Shown: piece after piece, positions 15,266-25,168 of the stretch
Layout of the letters: each line of letters begins with the position of its first letter
How positions within the stretch are numbered: position 1 is the first letter of the stretch
Source of the DNA: Halomonas heilongjiangensis
Lineage (GTDB): Bacteria > Pseudomonadota > Gammaproteobacteria > Pseudomonadales > Halomonadaceae
Length of the DNA stretch: 46,428 nucleotides
Direction: 5' to 3'
NCBI RefSeq assembly: GCF_002879645.1
Contig: NZ_PNRE01000093.1
Span: 1 to 46,428, forward strand
Notes under the pieces: generated by a model
The model's database searches: none
What the model saw: only the letters and a program-made list of their open reading frames with translations
What the model was told of the DNA's origin: nothing
Made by a program: the position numbers and the translations under genes

Positions 15266-16642
15266 ATGAACACCACCCCCAGACCACCCGATGCGGTGGT
15301 AGAACCCGTCGATGAGCGACTGCCACTGGGCACCATGCTGCTGTACGGCCTTCAGCACGTCCTGGTGATGGCGGCTGCCCCGATCACCGCCGCGTTCCTG
15401 ATCGGACATACCCTGGACCTGCCGGATGCCGTCACGGTGAGCCTGATGAGCGCCATCTTCCTCGCCTGCGGCCTGGCGGGCATCCTGCAGTCCGTCGGTG
15501 TGCTGGGCTTCGGCGCTCGGCTGCCCTTCGTCCAGGTGCCGGGCGGGGCCCCCCTGGTGATCTTCCTGGCGATCGCCCAGGCCACCGACCTGCAGACCGC
15601 CACCGGGGCCGTGATCCTGACCGGACTCTTCTACTTCCTGGCGCTGCCGTTCTTCACCCGGGTACTGAAGTACTTCCCGCCGATCGTGATCGGTACCATG
15701 CTGCTGCTGGTGGCGGTCAACCTGATCCGCATCTTCGGCGGCCTGATCACCGGGCGACCCGACTCACCGGAGTTCGCCAGCATGGGCAACATTGGCCTGG
15801 CACTGATCACCATCGCCTGTACCGTGGTCTTCGCCCGCGCCTTCACCGGCATGTGGCAGCGGATCGCGGTGATGCTGGGCCTGCTGGCCGGGGCGGCCGC
15901 GGCCGTGGTCACCGGTACCATGACCTTCGAGGGCGTATTGAGCGGCCCGCTGATCGCCGTGCCCCGGCCCTTTCCCTTCGGGATGCCGACGTTCGATCTG
16001 TTCGCCTCGCTGCCGCTGATCATCTTCTGCGTGGTCTCGATGACCGAGGCGACCGGCCAGACGCTGGCCACCGCCGAGATCGTCGATCGCAAGGGGGACC
16101 ACAAGGCCATCGTGCCGCGTAATATCCGTGCCGACGCCCTGGGCTCGCTGTTCGGCGGCTGCTTCGGCACCTCGCTGATCATCACCAGCGGCGAGAACAT
16201 CGGCATCATCCGCGCCACCGGCGTGCGCTCCCGCTACGTGACCATCGCCGCCGGCGCCATGCTGGTGCTGCTGGCCCTGTGCGCCCCCCTCGGCCGCCTC
16301 GCCTATGCCATTCCCTCCGCCGTGGTGGCCGGCACCGCGGTGATCGTCTTCGCCATCATCGGGGTCATGGGCATCAATATCCTGCGCCGGGTCGACTTCA
16401 ACCAGAACGGCAACATGTTCACCCTGGCCGCGGCCCTGGCCATGGGCCTGATCCCCATCGTGGTCCCCGGCTTCTACAGCGCCTTCCCCTCGCACCTGCA
16501 GATCATCCTCGGCAACGGCCTGGCCATGGGCACCCTGACCGCCGTAGTGGTCAATATCCTCTTCCACCACCTGGGTGCCACCCAGCGGCGCCAGGAGAGC
16601 GAGGCCCCGCTCAGCGAAGCCCCCAAGGAGAACAAGGCATGA
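15266..16642 (+). CDS. NCS2-family nucleobase (uracil/xanthine) permease
   Basis: From its best start this is a 458-residue inner-membrane symporter of the NCS2/NAT family with about 14 hydrophobic segments. Recognisable pieces are LLYGLQHVLVMAAAPI near the N-terminus, LPFVQVPGGAP, the substrate-site region DLFASLPLIIFCVVSMTEATG, and SLFGGCFGTSLIITSGENIG with the conserved Glu-Asn of the family. It should take up a purine, pyrimidine or related heterocycle with protons or Na+. ATG at 15266 has AAGAGGA seven bases upstream and was preferred to GTG at 15239. Its stop overlaps the next start (ATGA), tying it to the amidohydrolase. Confidence 0.9.
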   Translation: MNTTPRPPDAVVEPVDERLPLGTMLLYGLQHVLVMAAAPITAAFLIGHTLDLPDAVTVSLMSAIFLACGLAGILQSVGVLGFGARLPFVQVPGGAPLVIFLAIAQATDLQTATGAVILTGLFYFLALPFFTRVLKYFPPIVIGTMLLLVAVNLIRIFGGLITGRPDSPEFASMGNIGLALITIACTVVFARAFTGMWQRIAVMLGLLAGAAAAVVTGTMTFEGVLSGPLIAVPRPFPFGMPTFDLFASLPLIIFCVVSMTEATGQTLATAEIVDRKGDHKAIVPRNIRADALGSLFGGCFGTSLIITSGENIGIIRATGVRSRYVTIAAGAMLVLLALCAPLGRLAYAIPSAVVAGTAVIVFAIIGVMGINILRRVDFNQNGNMFTLAAALAMGLIPIVVPGFYSAFPSHLQIILGNGLAMGTLTAVVVNILFHHLGATQRRQESEAPLSEAPKENKA

Positions 16643-18123
16643 CGCTCGTCACCGACTCTCGCCGCGGCGGCATGCCACCGGCATCGGCGCCGATGCCCGG
16701 CGACTTCGCGGCCGACCCCCTGTTGCTGGTGCCCGAGGAGGTATTGTTGCCCAGCGGCTGTGTGCGGGGGCAGGCGGTGCTGATCGCGGCCGGCCGCTTC
16801 CAGGAGGTGGGCGATGCCGACGCATTGATTCGACGCCACCCCGACCTGCGCCCCCTCGCACTGCCGGACCAGTTGCTGATGCCGGGCTTCATCGACACCC
16901 ACCACCACTTGACCCAATCGCTGGGCAAGGCCCTGGTGTGCGGCGAACCCTCCGAGATCTTCAAGCGTATCTGGGTCCCCCTGGAGGGCAGCCTGGACGA
17001 GGAGCTGTTGCATCTCTCCGCCAAGCTGGCGGCCTGGGAGGCATTGCGCGGCGGCTTCACTACCGCCGCGGACGCCGGCACCCGCTCCGCGGCGGACACG
17101 GCGGCCATCGCGCGGGCCGCCGAGGAGACCGGCCTGCGCTGCATCCTGGGCCTGATCTGCAACGACCTGGGCGGGACGGCGACCGAGCAGGCCGCCGAGG
17201 CGATCCTCCGCCGGGCCGAGCACCACCTCAACCGCTGGGAGGACCACCCCCTGATCAGGCCCTCGCTGGCGATATCGATCCCGGAAGCGGCCAGCGACGG
17301 CATGCTCCATGCCGCCTCGGCACTCTGCGCGGAGGCCGGGGTCATCTTCCAGACCCATGTGAACGAACACCTCCAGGCCGTCGAGCGCTCCCTCATCGCC
17401 CGCCGCCTGCGGCCCCTGGAGCACCTGCATGCCGTCGGGGCCCTCGGCCCCCAGGCGCTGGTCGCCCACGCCACCCTGGTCACCCCCGACGAACTCAACC
17501 TGCTGCGCGATACCGATACGGCGGTCGCCTTCAATCCGGTAGCGAGCGCCTGGAAGGGCAATGCGGTGGCCCCGGCCCTGCAGATGGCGGCCCTGGGCAT
17601 CCGCTTCGGCCTGGGTACCGATGGCACTCGCAGCGACGCCTTTCGCCTGCTGGATGCCGCGGAGACCAGTCAACGCCTGGCCTTCGGCCTCGCCAGCGGG
17701 GACGCTTCCTGCGGCGGCGGCTGGCGCTGGCTCGAGCATGCCACCCGGGTCGGCGCCGACGCCGCCGGGCTCAAGCAAGTGACCGGGGAGATCGCCCCGG
17801 GGCTCGCCGCCGACTTCCTGCTGGTCGATCTGGCCATCCCCGAGATGACCCCCTCCTGGGATCGACCCTGGGAGCTGGTACGCTACGCCAATCGCGACCA
17901 GCTCACCGCCGTCTTTACCAACGGGCGCTTGCGGCTATGGCAGGGATGGCCCGTGGAGTGGGACGGCCGCGCCTTGCTGCACCAGGTGCGCGAGGCCGCC
18001 GCTGCGGTGAGCCGGGCGCCGATCTACCGCGTGCACCCTACCGCCGCCGAGCACCGTAGCGGCCACCCGGGACCGGTCGCGGCCGGGCCCACCGACGGTC
18101 CGGCGGGGCGACACTGCCCATGA
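16639..18123 (+). CDS. Metal-dependent amidohydrolase (TRZ/ATZ/guanine-deaminase-like)
   Basis: This 494-residue cytosolic enzyme of the amidohydrolase superfamily has the mononuclear-metal ligand set: His88 and His90 in DTHHHL, His240 in QTH with Glu243 close by, His277 in VAHATL, and Asp328 in GTDGTRSD. The pattern fits deaminases and dechlorinases acting on nucleobase- or triazine-like rings. The substrate cannot be read from the sequence; the coupled NCS2 permease suggests a purine, pterin or similar heterocycle. The extra N-terminal stretch before the first beta strand (about residues 1-25) and a Pro/Gly-rich C-terminal tail (about 465-494) look disordered. It overlaps both neighbours by ATGA. 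Confidence 0.85.
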   Translation: MTLVTDSRRGGMPPASAPMPGDFAADPLLLVPEEVLLPSGCVRGQAVLIAAGRFQEVGDADALIRRHPDLRPLALPDQLLMPGFIDTHHHLTQSLGKALVCGEPSEIFKRIWVPLEGSLDEELLHLSAKLAAWEALRGGFTTAADAGTRSAADTAAIARAAEETGLRCILGLICNDLGGTATEQAAEAILRRAEHHLNRWEDHPLIRPSLAISIPEAASDGMLHAASALCAEAGVIFQTHVNEHLQAVERSLIARRLRPLEHLHAVGALGPQALVAHATLVTPDELNLLRDTDTAVAFNPVASAWKGNAVAPALQMAALGIRFGLGTDGTRSDAFRLLDAAETSQRLAFGLASGDASCGGGWRWLEHATRVGADAAGLKQVTGEIAPGLAADFLLVDLAIPEMTPSWDRPWELVRYANRDQLTAVFTNGRLRLWQGWPVEWDGRALLHQVREAAAAVSRAPIYRVHPTAAEHRSGHPGPVAAGPTDGPAGRHCP

Positions 18124-18833
18124 GCGAGCTATCGACCTTCGTGATGCTGGCCCTGGCCACCGGCGCCGCCGCCTTCATCCAGGGGACCGTGGGGATCGGT
18201 TTCGCGCTGATCGTGGCGCCGGTGATGGGGCTGCTGCGCCCGGACCTGCTGCCGATCGCCCTGCTGATCCTGATGCTGCCGCTCAACGGCTACGTGGGCC
18301 TGCGCGAACGCGACGCCATCGACTGGAAGGGCGTGGGATGGGTCAGCCTGGGACGGCTCCCAGGCACCCTCGCCGGTCTCGGCATCCTGGTGGTGATGTC
18401 CACCAATGGCCTCAACCAGCTGATCGGCGCCTCGACGATACTCGCCGTGCTGGCGGCGCTGTTCGCCCCGGTCTTCCAGCCGGGGCGCCGCGCCTGCGCC
18501 GCGGTCGGTGTCGTCACCGGGGTGACCGAGACCGCCACCGGGGTCGGTGGCCCGCCCCTGGCCCTGCTCTACCAGCACCGGCCGGGACCGGTGCTGCGCT
18601 CGACCATCGCGCTCTGTTTCCTGCTCGGCGAGCTGGTGTCGCTGGCCATCCTCGCCCTCGCCGGCCAGTTCCAGCTCCATCAGTGGCTCTGGGCGCTGGC
18701 CCTGCTGCCGGCACTGGCCGCCGGCAGTGTCGCCAGCCGCTTCCTGCACCATCGACTCGATGCCCGGCGGCTACGACTGGGCGTGCTGTCGTTCGCGCTG
18801 CTCTCCGGCATCGTGCTGCTGGTTCCCAGGTAG
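18120..18833 (+). CDS. TSUP-family membrane transporter (TauE/SafE-like)
   Basis: This 237-residue inner-membrane protein has about eight hydrophobic segments and two internal TSUP motif copies (GTVGIGFALIVAPVMGLL and TGVTETATGVGGPPLALL). Members export or import small anions such as sulfite, sulfoacetate or other organic acids. It is the last gene of the NCS2-amidohydrolase operon, joined by ATGA overlap. It may therefore expel the acid or sulfur-containing product of the amidohydrolase, or take up a related compound; this is inference. polA converges on it 22 bases later, with no obvious terminator between. Confidence 0.85.
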   Translation: MSELSTFVMLALATGAAAFIQGTVGIGFALIVAPVMGLLRPDLLPIALLILMLPLNGYVGLRERDAIDWKGVGWVSLGRLPGTLAGLGILVVMSTNGLNQLIGASTILAVLAALFAPVFQPGRRACAAVGVVTGVTETATGVGGPPLALLYQHRPGPVLRSTIALCFLLGELVSLAILALAGQFQLHQWLWALALLPALAAGSVASRFLHHRLDARRLRLGVLSFALLSGIVLLVPR

Positions 18834-18855
18834 GCGCTCGCCGCTCCGGCAGCGC

Positions 18856-21624
18856 TCAGTGGGCCTCGTCCCAGTTGGCGCCGCTCTCGGCCTCGACGAT
18901 CAGTGGCACGCCGAGCTCGGCGGCGGCCTGCATGCGGCCCTTCACCTCCTCGATGAAGGCATCCACCTGCGCCGCCTCGACCTCGAAGACCAGTTCGTCG
19001 TGGACCTGCATCACCATCCAGGCATCCATCTCGCCGGCCTGCAGCCAGGCGTCGACATCGATCATGGCGCGCTTGATGATGTCCGCCGCGGTGCCCTGCA
19101 TCGGGGCATTGATGGCGGTACGCTCGGCACCCTGGCGCCGGGCACGGTTCTGGGAGTGGATCTCCGGCAGGTAGAGGCGCCGGCCGAAGACGGTCTCCAC
19201 GTAGCCGTCATCGGCGGCCTGGGTGCGAATGCGCTCCATGTAGCGGGCCACCCCCGGGTAGCGGTCGAAGTAGCGGTCGATGTAGGTCTGGGCCTGGTGG
19301 CGCTCGATGTGCAGCTGGCGGCCCAGCCCCCAGGCGCTCATGCCGTAGATCAGGCCGAAATTGATCGCCTTGGCGCTGCGCCGCTGGTCGCCCGAGACCT
19401 TCTCGAGCGGCACGCCGAACACCTCGGCGGCGGTGGCGGCGTGGATGTCGCGGCCCTCGGCGAAGGCCTCGAGCAGGCCCTTGTCCTCGGAGAGGTGCGC
19501 CATGATGCGCAGTTCGATCTGCGAGTAGTCGGCGGCGACGATGCGGTAGCCAGGCCGGGCGATGAAGGCCTTGCGAATCTTGCGGCCCTCTTCCGTGCGG
19601 ATCGGGATGTTCTGCAGGTTGGGATCCGATGACGACAGCCGACCGGTGGCGGTGACCGCCTGGTGATAGCTGGTATGCAACCGCCCGGTGGCCTTGTTGA
19701 CCAGCTTCGGCAGCTTGTCGGTGTAGGTCGACTTGAGCTTGGCGAGTCCCCGGTGTTCCATGATCACCTTGGGCAGCGGGTAGTCCAGCGCCAGCTCCTC
19801 GAGCACGGCTTCCGCGGTGGAGGGCGCCCCCTTGGGGGTCTTCTTGATCACCGGGATCTGCTGCTCCTCGAAGAGGATCTGGCCGAGCTGCTTGGGCGAG
19901 CCGAGGTTGAACTCGCGCCCGGCGAGTTCATAGGCCTTGGCCTCGAGCTCGCGGATGCGGGTCTCGAGTTCACGGCTCTGGGCATGCAGCCGCTCGGGGT
20001 CGAGCGCCACCCCGGTGCGCTCCATGCGCGAGAGCACCGGGATCAGCGGTAGCTCGATCTCCTCGAGCACGCCGGCCAGCCGGCCCTCGGCCTCGACGCG
20101 CGGGCGCAGCTCGCGATGCAGCCGCAAAGTGATGTCGACGTCCTCGCAGGCGTAGGGCGCGGCCTGTTCCATGGCGACCTGGTTGAAGGTGAGCTGCTTG
20201 GCCCCCTTGCCGGCGATCTCCTCGAAGGAGATGGTCTTCTCGCCCAGGTACTTGAGCGCCAGGGAGTCCATGTCGTGGCGGGTCGCCGTGGAGTCGAGCA
20301 CGTAGGACTCGAGCATGGTGTCCTCCAGCGGCCCGGCGACCCGGATGCCGTAGTTGGCCAGCACCGAGATGTCGTACTTGAGGTTCTGGCCGATCCGGGT
20401 CTTGCCGGGGTCTTCCCACAGCGGCTTGAGGGCCTCGAGCACGGCCTGGCGATCGAGCTGCGCCGGGGCATCGAGGTAGTCGTGGGCCAGCGGGATATAG
20501 GCCGCCTCGCCCGGCTCGAGCGCCAGCCCCACCCCGACGATCTCCGCCTCCATGTAGTTGAGGCTGGTGGTCTCCAGGTCGAAGCAGAAGGCGTCGGCCT
20601 CCTGCAGGCGCCCGAGCCAGGAGTCTAAGTCGGCCTGGGCGAGAATGACGTGATCCTCGCGCCCGGCGGCGGGGCCCGAGCCACCCGCTTCGTCATCCCC
20701 TACCGGCGTCGGCTTGCCGCCCTCGACGTCGTCCACCCCTTCGTCCCTGCCCTCCAGCAGTTCGGCAAGCCAGGCCTTGAACTCCAGCTCGCGATAGAGC
20801 TCGAGCAGCGCCTCGCGGTCCGGGTGGGCGATGTCCAGGTCGTCGAGCCCCACCGGCAGGTCGCAGTCGGTCTTGATGGTGGCGAGCCGGTAGGAGAGAA
20901 ACGCCTGGTCGCGGTGCTCCTCGAGCTTCTTCGGCAGGGTCTTGGCGCCGCGGAAGTCGAGGCTCTTGATCTTGTCGAGATCGGCGTAGATGGTGTCCAG
21001 CCCCCCGCCGACGCCCTGCAGCAGGCCGAGCGCGGTCTTCTCGCCGACTCCCGGCACCCCGGGAATGTTGTCGACCTTGTCGCCCATCAACGCCAGGAAG
21101 TCGATGATCAGCTCCGGCGGCAGGCCGAACTTCCCCTTCACGCCGTCGACGTCCAGGGTCTCGTCCTTCATGGTGTTGACCAGGGTGATGTGCGCATTGA
21201 CCAGTTGGGCCATGTCCTTGTCGCCGGTGGAGATCACCGCGGCGCGACCGGCCTCGGTGGCCCGGCGGGCCAGGGTGCCGATGACGTCGTCGGCCTCGAC
21301 CCCCTCGACGCACAGCAGCGGCAGGCCCAGCGCCTTCACGCAGGCGTGCAGCGGCGCCACCTGGGAGCGCAGGTCATCGGGCATCGGCGGCCGGTGCGCC
21401 TTGTACTGTTCGAACAGCTCGTCGCGGAAGGTCTTGCCCTTGGCGTCGAAGACCACCGCCATGGGGCTGTCCGGGTAGTCCTTGATCAGCCGCTTGAGCA
21501 TGTTGAGCACGCCCTTGATGGCGCCGGTGGGCTGGCCGCGGGACGTGGTCAGCGGCGGCAGGGCGTGGAAGGCGCGGTAGAGATAGGAAGAACCGTCGAC
21601 GAGAACGATGGGCGTGTCGGCCAT
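18856..21624 (-). CDS. polA: DNA polymerase I
   Basis: This 922-residue polymerase has all three domains. The 5'-3' exonuclease (about 1-290) begins [20 protein letters not shown]. The 3'-5' proofreading domain follows with [13 protein letters not shown], keeping the Asp/Glu pair. The family A polymerase core has [28 protein letters not shown] and [10 protein letters not shown], so it looks fully active in replication primer removal and repair. The start is placed at the Met five residues before IVLVDG by homology with E. coli PolA. An in-frame Met 20 codons upstream (21684) has an AGGGG-like site and cannot be excluded. Downstream it converges with the TSUP gene; upstream it is divergent from the DUF2782 gene. 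Confidence 0.97.
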   Translation of the reverse strand: MADTPIVLVDGSSYLYRAFHALPPLTTSRGQPTGAIKGVLNMLKRLIKDYPDSPMAVVFDAKGKTFRDELFEQYKAHRPPMPDDLRSQVAPLHACVKALGLPLLCVEGVEADDVIGTLARRATEAGRAAVISTGDKDMAQLVNAHITLVNTMKDETLDVDGVKGKFGLPPELIIDFLALMGDKVDNIPGVPGVGEKTALGLLQGVGGGLDTIYADLDKIKSLDFRGAKTLPKKLEEHRDQAFLSYRLATIKTDCDLPVGLDDLDIAHPDREALLELYRELEFKAWLAELLEGRDEGVDDVEGGKPTPVGDDEAGGSGPAAGREDHVILAQADLDSWLGRLQEADAFCFDLETTSLNYMEAEIVGVGLALEPGEAAYIPLAHDYLDAPAQLDRQAVLEALKPLWEDPGKTRIGQNLKYDISVLANYGIRVAGPLEDTMLESYVLDSTATRHDMDSLALKYLGEKTISFEEIAGKGAKQLTFNQVAMEQAAPYACEDVDITLRLHRELRPRVEAEGRLAGVLEEIELPLIPVLSRMERTGVALDPERLHAQSRELETRIRELEAKAYELAGREFNLGSPKQLGQILFEEQQIPVIKKTPKGAPSTAEAVLEELALDYPLPKVIMEHRGLAKLKSTYTDKLPKLVNKATGRLHTSYHQAVTATGRLSSSDPNLQNIPIRTEEGRKIRKAFIARPGYRIVAADYSQIELRIMAHLSEDKGLLEAFAEGRDIHAATAAEVFGVPLEKVSGDQRRSAKAINFGLIYGMSAWGLGRQLHIERHQAQTYIDRYFDRYPGVARYMERIRTQAADDGYVETVFGRRLYLPEIHSQNRARRQGAERTAINAPMQGTAADIIKRAMIDVDAWLQAGEMDAWMVMQVHDELVFEVEAAQVDAFIEEVKGRMQAAAELGVPLIVEAESGANWDEAH

Positions 21625-21782
21625 GTATCGGCATCCATTAGTCTGGGCAGGGAAAGCGTGATCCTGAGCCACCATGATACGCATTGCGCGCCCCTTTTGC
21701 CGCGAACCATAGGCCGGCGGGCGGCAACGTCTTACACTGGGGGTATCGTCACTCCCTGCCGCAGGCGGCCCCGGAGGTCATC

Positions 21783-22079
21783 ATGAAACGACTGCAACGC
21801 CCCCCCCTTACCCTGCTGCTGGCGCTGGGCCTCTCGCTCGCCCTCGCGGGCCCGGCGCTGGCCCAGTCCGCCGCCGATGTGGAGCCGGATATCACCATCC
21901 GTCAGGAGGAGGATCGCACCATCCGCGAATACCGGGTCAACGGCGAGCTCTACGCCATCGAGATCCGCCCCGCCCGTGGCCCCTCCTACTACCTGGTGGA
22001 CCACGACGGCGACGGCAACTTCGAGCGCCAGGAGGGCGACCGGATCGCCGTCCCGCAATGGATACTGCACACCTTCTGA
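21783..22079 (+). CDS. DUF2782 family small secreted protein
   Basis: This 98-residue protein has a signal peptide (about 1-27, MKRLQRPPLTLLLALGLSLA...AQS). The mature domain carries the DUF2782 pattern DITIRQEEDRTIREYRVNGE, YYLVDHDGDG and a C-terminal VPQWILHTF. The family is of unknown function and is typically found beside polA and thrB in pseudomonads and relatives, as here. The start has GGAGG seven bases upstream. It is probably periplasmic or lipid-facing; nothing more can be said of its role. Confidence 0.88.
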   Translation: MKRLQRPPLTLLLALGLSLALAGPALAQSAADVEPDITIRQEEDRTIREYRVNGELYAIEIRPARGPSYYLVDHDGDGNFERQEGDRIAVPQWILHTF

Positions 22080-22162
22080 CCACTCCCCGCCGGGGGCGGG
22101 GCTCCCGGCGGATGCCGACACCGACGACCACGATCTGCTACTCTCGGGTGCGTGCATCGCAC

Positions 22163-22192
22163 TGCCAAGTCGCTACAATAGGCGGCTTGGCA
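22163..22192 (+). promoter_or_regulatory. Promoter-like -10 inside an inverted repeat, upstream of thrB
   Basis: TGCCAAG (22163-22169) and CTTGGCA (22186-22192) form a perfect 7-bp inverted repeat with 16 bases between. The interval contains the -10-like TACAAT at 22174-22179. A protein bound here would cover the core promoter. The -35 region is poor. The thrB start lies 17 bases after the repeat. Confidence 0.35.
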
Positions 22193-22209
22193 ATCCGGGT
22201 GAGAGACAC

Positions 22210-23169
22210 ATGGCCGTATTCACACCACTTGGCGACGCACAGGTCGCGGAATTCCTGAACCGCTTCGATGCCGGGTCGCTGGTCTCCCTGGAAGGCGTAC
22301 CCGCCGGCACCGAGAACACCACCTTCTTCGTCACCACCGACCGCCGCGAGCTGGTCCTGACCCTGTTCGAACAGGGCGAGCACGAGGAACTGCCGTTCTT
22401 CGTCGAGCTGCTCGACTACCTGGACGAGCACCGCCTGCCGGTCCCCGGCCCGCTGCACGATCGTGACGGCATCGCCCTGCACAGCCTGGCCGGCAAGCCG
22501 GCGCTGCTGTTTCCTCGCCTGCCCGGCAAACACCCCAAGGCCCCCAACCTGGCGCAGTGCCGGGCGCTCGGTGACGCCCTGGGCCGCATGCACCTGGTGT
22601 CGCAGCGCTTCCCCGGCCACCGTCCCAATCCGCGCGACCTGCACTGGCTGCTGCCGATGCATCACCGCGTGCTGGTCTACCTGTCGCCGGAAGACCAGAC
22701 CCTGATGAAGGACGAGGTCGAGATCTACCAGGGCTTCTTCGGCAACGCTCCGGAACTGCCCCAGGGGGCCCTGCACGGCGACCTGTTCCGCGACAATACC
22801 CTCTTCGAGGGCGATCGCCTGGGGGGCATCATCGACTTCTACAACGGCTGCACCGGCGACCTGCTGTTCGACCTGGCCATCGTCATCAACGACTGGGCCA
22901 CCGAGGCGGACGGCCGGCTGAATGTCGAGCGCCACGACGCCATCCTTCGCGCCTACCAGGCACGCCGCCCGCTCACCTGCGTGGAGCGCGATGCCTGGCC
23001 GATGATGCTGCGCATGACCGCCCTGCGCTACTGGCTGTCGCGGCTGCTGGTGGTCTATGTCGATCCCCCGGCCCATGACCTCACGCCCCACGATCCGGAA
23101 CAGTTTCGAGCCATCCTGCTGGCGCGCCTCGAGCTTGGCGCCCTGCCACTTCCAGAGGTGAATGCATGA
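22210..23169 (+). CDS. thrB: Homoserine kinase (APH-fold, Pseudomonas type)
   Basis: This 319-residue kinase phosphorylates homoserine in threonine synthesis. It belongs to the aminoglycoside-phosphotransferase-fold ThrB type of pseudomonads, not the GHMP type of E. coli. The catalytic loop LHGDLFRDNTLF and the metal-binding GIIDFYNGCTGDLLFDLA are intact, and the N-terminus (TPLGDAQVAEFLNRFD) is typical. Length is normal. The gene follows polA/DUF2782, as in Pseudomonas, and overlaps speA by ATGA, so threonine synthesis and polyamine synthesis are translationally coupled here. Confidence 0.93.
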   Translation: MAVFTPLGDAQVAEFLNRFDAGSLVSLEGVPAGTENTTFFVTTDRRELVLTLFEQGEHEELPFFVELLDYLDEHRLPVPGPLHDRDGIALHSLAGKPALLFPRLPGKHPKAPNLAQCRALGDALGRMHLVSQRFPGHRPNPRDLHWLLPMHHRVLVYLSPEDQTLMKDEVEIYQGFFGNAPELPQGALHGDLFRDNTLFEGDRLGGIIDFYNGCTGDLLFDLAIVINDWATEADGRLNVERHDAILRAYQARRPLTCVERDAWPMMLRMTALRYWLSRLLVVYVDPPAHDLTPHDPEQFRAILLARLELGALPLPEVNA

Positions 23170-25088
23170 GCCTGCCCATCGGCAGCACCAGCGGCCCGGC
23201 GCAGCGCGCCCGGCGTACCTGGAACATCGACCAGTGGGGCAGTGGCTATTTCGATGTCGACGACAGTGGCCACGCCCTGGTGCGCCCCCTGGGCAGCGAG
23301 GCCGAGGGCCCGGCCCTGCCGCTGGACGACCTGGTCGCCGAGCTGAAGCGCGCCGGCCTGCGCCTGCCGGTGCTGGTGCGCTTCACCGACATCCTCCACG
23401 ACCGGGTCGAGCAGCTCTGTGCCGCCTTCGACGCGGCCATGGCGGAGGAGGCCTTCGAGGGGGGCTACACCGCCGTCTACCCGATCAAGGTCAACCAGCA
23501 GCGACGGGTGGTGGAGGAGATCCTCGCCACCCAGGAGCGCGGCCATGGCCGGGTGGGGCTCGAGGCCGGCAGCAAGCCGGAGCTGCTCGCCGTGCTGGCG
23601 CTCTCCGGCGACGGCTCCTCGCTGATCGTCTGCAACGGTTACAAGGACCGCGAGTACGTACGCCTGGCGCTGATGGGCGAGAAACTCGGCCATCGGGTCT
23701 ATCTGGTCGTGGAGAAGCTCTCGGAGCTGCCGCTGATCCTCGAGGAAGCCGAACGCATCGGCGTCAAGCCGCGCATCGGGGTGCGCGCGCGCCTGGCCTC
23801 GGTGGGACGTGGCCGCTGGCAGAACACCGGCGGCGAGAAGTCCAAGTTCGGACTCACCGCCAGCCAGATCCTCGAGGTCGTGGAGCGGCTGCGCGAGGCC
23901 GATGCCCTGGCCAGCCTGCAACTGGTCCACTTCCACCTGGGCTCGCAGATCGCCAACATCCGTGACATCCAGCGCGGCCTGCGCGAGTGTGCTCGCTTCT
24001 ATCAGAGCCTGGTGGCGCTGGGCGCCCCGGTGGATACCGTGGACGTGGGCGGCGGCCTGGGCGTCGACTACGAGGGCACCCGCTCACGCAGCTTCTGCTC
24101 GGCCAACTACTCGATGCTGGAGTACGCCCGCAACGTGGTCTATGCCTTCAACCAGGCCTGCCAGGAGCAGGACCTGCCCCCGCCGCACCTGATCAGCGAA
24201 TCGGGCCGCGCGCTGACCGCCCACCACGCGGTACTGATCACCAACGTGATCGGCGAGGAGCGGGTGAGTGAGCGGGCCCCCGAGCGCCGCGTCGAGGGCG
24301 ACCCCCAGGTCGACGAGCTGTGGCGGGTCCACGACCTGCTGAGCACCTCCCCCGAGCCCCGGGGACTGGTGGAGGCCTGGCACGACCTGGTGCACGCCAT
24401 GGGTGAGCTGCATGAACGCTTCGTCATCGGCATGGCCGACATCGAGGCCCGCGCCGAGGGAGAAGGCGCCTACTTCGCCGCCTGCGCCCTGCTGCGCGAG
24501 CGGCTCGACACCCGCAACCGCGTCCATCGCGAGATCGCGGACGAGCTGGCCGAGAAACTCGCCGACAAGCTGTTCGTCAACTTCTCGCTGTTCCAGTCGG
24601 TCCCCGATGTGTGGGGCATCCAGCAGATCTTCCCGGTACTGCCGTTGACCGGCCTCGACCGGGAACCCGAGCGCCGCGGGGTGATCCAGGACATCACCTG
24701 CGACAGCGACGGCCGTATCGACGGCTATGTCGACGGCCAGGGGGTCGAGACCACCCTGCCGCTGCCGGAGTGGCAGGAGGGCGAGGAGAAGCTGCTGGGC
24801 TTCTTCATGGTCGGTGCCTACCAGGAGATCCTCGGCGACCTGCACAACCTGTTCGGTGACACCGACTCCGCGGACGCCGCCCTGGACGAGCAGGGCGGCT
24901 GGTCGATCAGTCAGATCCAGCAAGGGGATCGGGTCGCCGATGTGCTCGGCTACGTGAACTTCGATGCCGGCATCCTGCGTGACCGCCTGGCCGAGCAGCT
25001 CGCGGCCAGCGGCCTCAGCGAGACCGAGCAGCAGCATTTCCTCGACGACCTCTCCGCCGGACTCGAGGGCTACACCTACCTGGAGTAG
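23166..25088 (+). CDS. speA: Biosynthetic arginine decarboxylase
   Basis: This 640-residue PLP enzyme converts arginine to agmatine, the first step of the agmatine route to putrescine. It is a group IV (alanine-racemase-fold) decarboxylase: the PLP lysine is Lys108 in AVYPIKVNQQ, the glycine-rich PLP phosphate region is VDVGGGLGVDYEG, and a C-terminal beta domain with the usual helical insertion follows. Length matches SpeA (about 630-660). No speB or speE lies in the window. A strong hairpin follows the stop. Confidence 0.96.
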   Translation: MSLPIGSTSGPAQRARRTWNIDQWGSGYFDVDDSGHALVRPLGSEAEGPALPLDDLVAELKRAGLRLPVLVRFTDILHDRVEQLCAAFDAAMAEEAFEGGYTAVYPIKVNQQRRVVEEILATQERGHGRVGLEAGSKPELLAVLALSGDGSSLIVCNGYKDREYVRLALMGEKLGHRVYLVVEKLSELPLILEEAERIGVKPRIGVRARLASVGRGRWQNTGGEKSKFGLTASQILEVVERLREADALASLQLVHFHLGSQIANIRDIQRGLRECARFYQSLVALGAPVDTVDVGGGLGVDYEGTRSRSFCSANYSMLEYARNVVYAFNQACQEQDLPPPHLISESGRALTAHHAVLITNVIGEERVSERAPERRVEGDPQVDELWRVHDLLSTSPEPRGLVEAWHDLVHAMGELHERFVIGMADIEARAEGEGAYFAACALLRERLDTRNRVHREIADELAEKLADKLFVNFSLFQSVPDVWGIQQIFPVLPLTGLDREPERRGVIQDITCDSDGRIDGYVDGQGVETTLPLPEWQEGEEKLLGFFMVGAYQEILGDLHNLFGDTDSADAALDEQGGWSISQIQQGDRVADVLGYVNFDAGILRDRLAEQLAASGLSETEQQHFLDDLSAGLEGYTYLE

Positions 25089-25111
25089 TCAGGGCGCGCC
25101 CGGCCCGAACG

Positions 25112-25150
25112 CGACGATGCCCCCGCGGCGTGGCTGCGGGGGCATCGTCG
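25112..25150. terminator. Bidirectional-type hairpin between speA and the FAH-family gene
   Basis: A perfect 15-bp stem (25112-25126 with 25136-25150) with a 9-base loop stands between two convergent stop codons. It lacks a T-run, but its length and position make a terminator for both strands likely. Confidence 0.7.
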
Positions 25151-25168
25151 TGTCGGGGTTCAGCCCAC

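Noticed and set aside
21625..21684. A 20-codon N-terminal extension of polA
   Set aside because: The sequence before [14 protein letters not shown] in the family is short; the longer start is kept only as an alternative.
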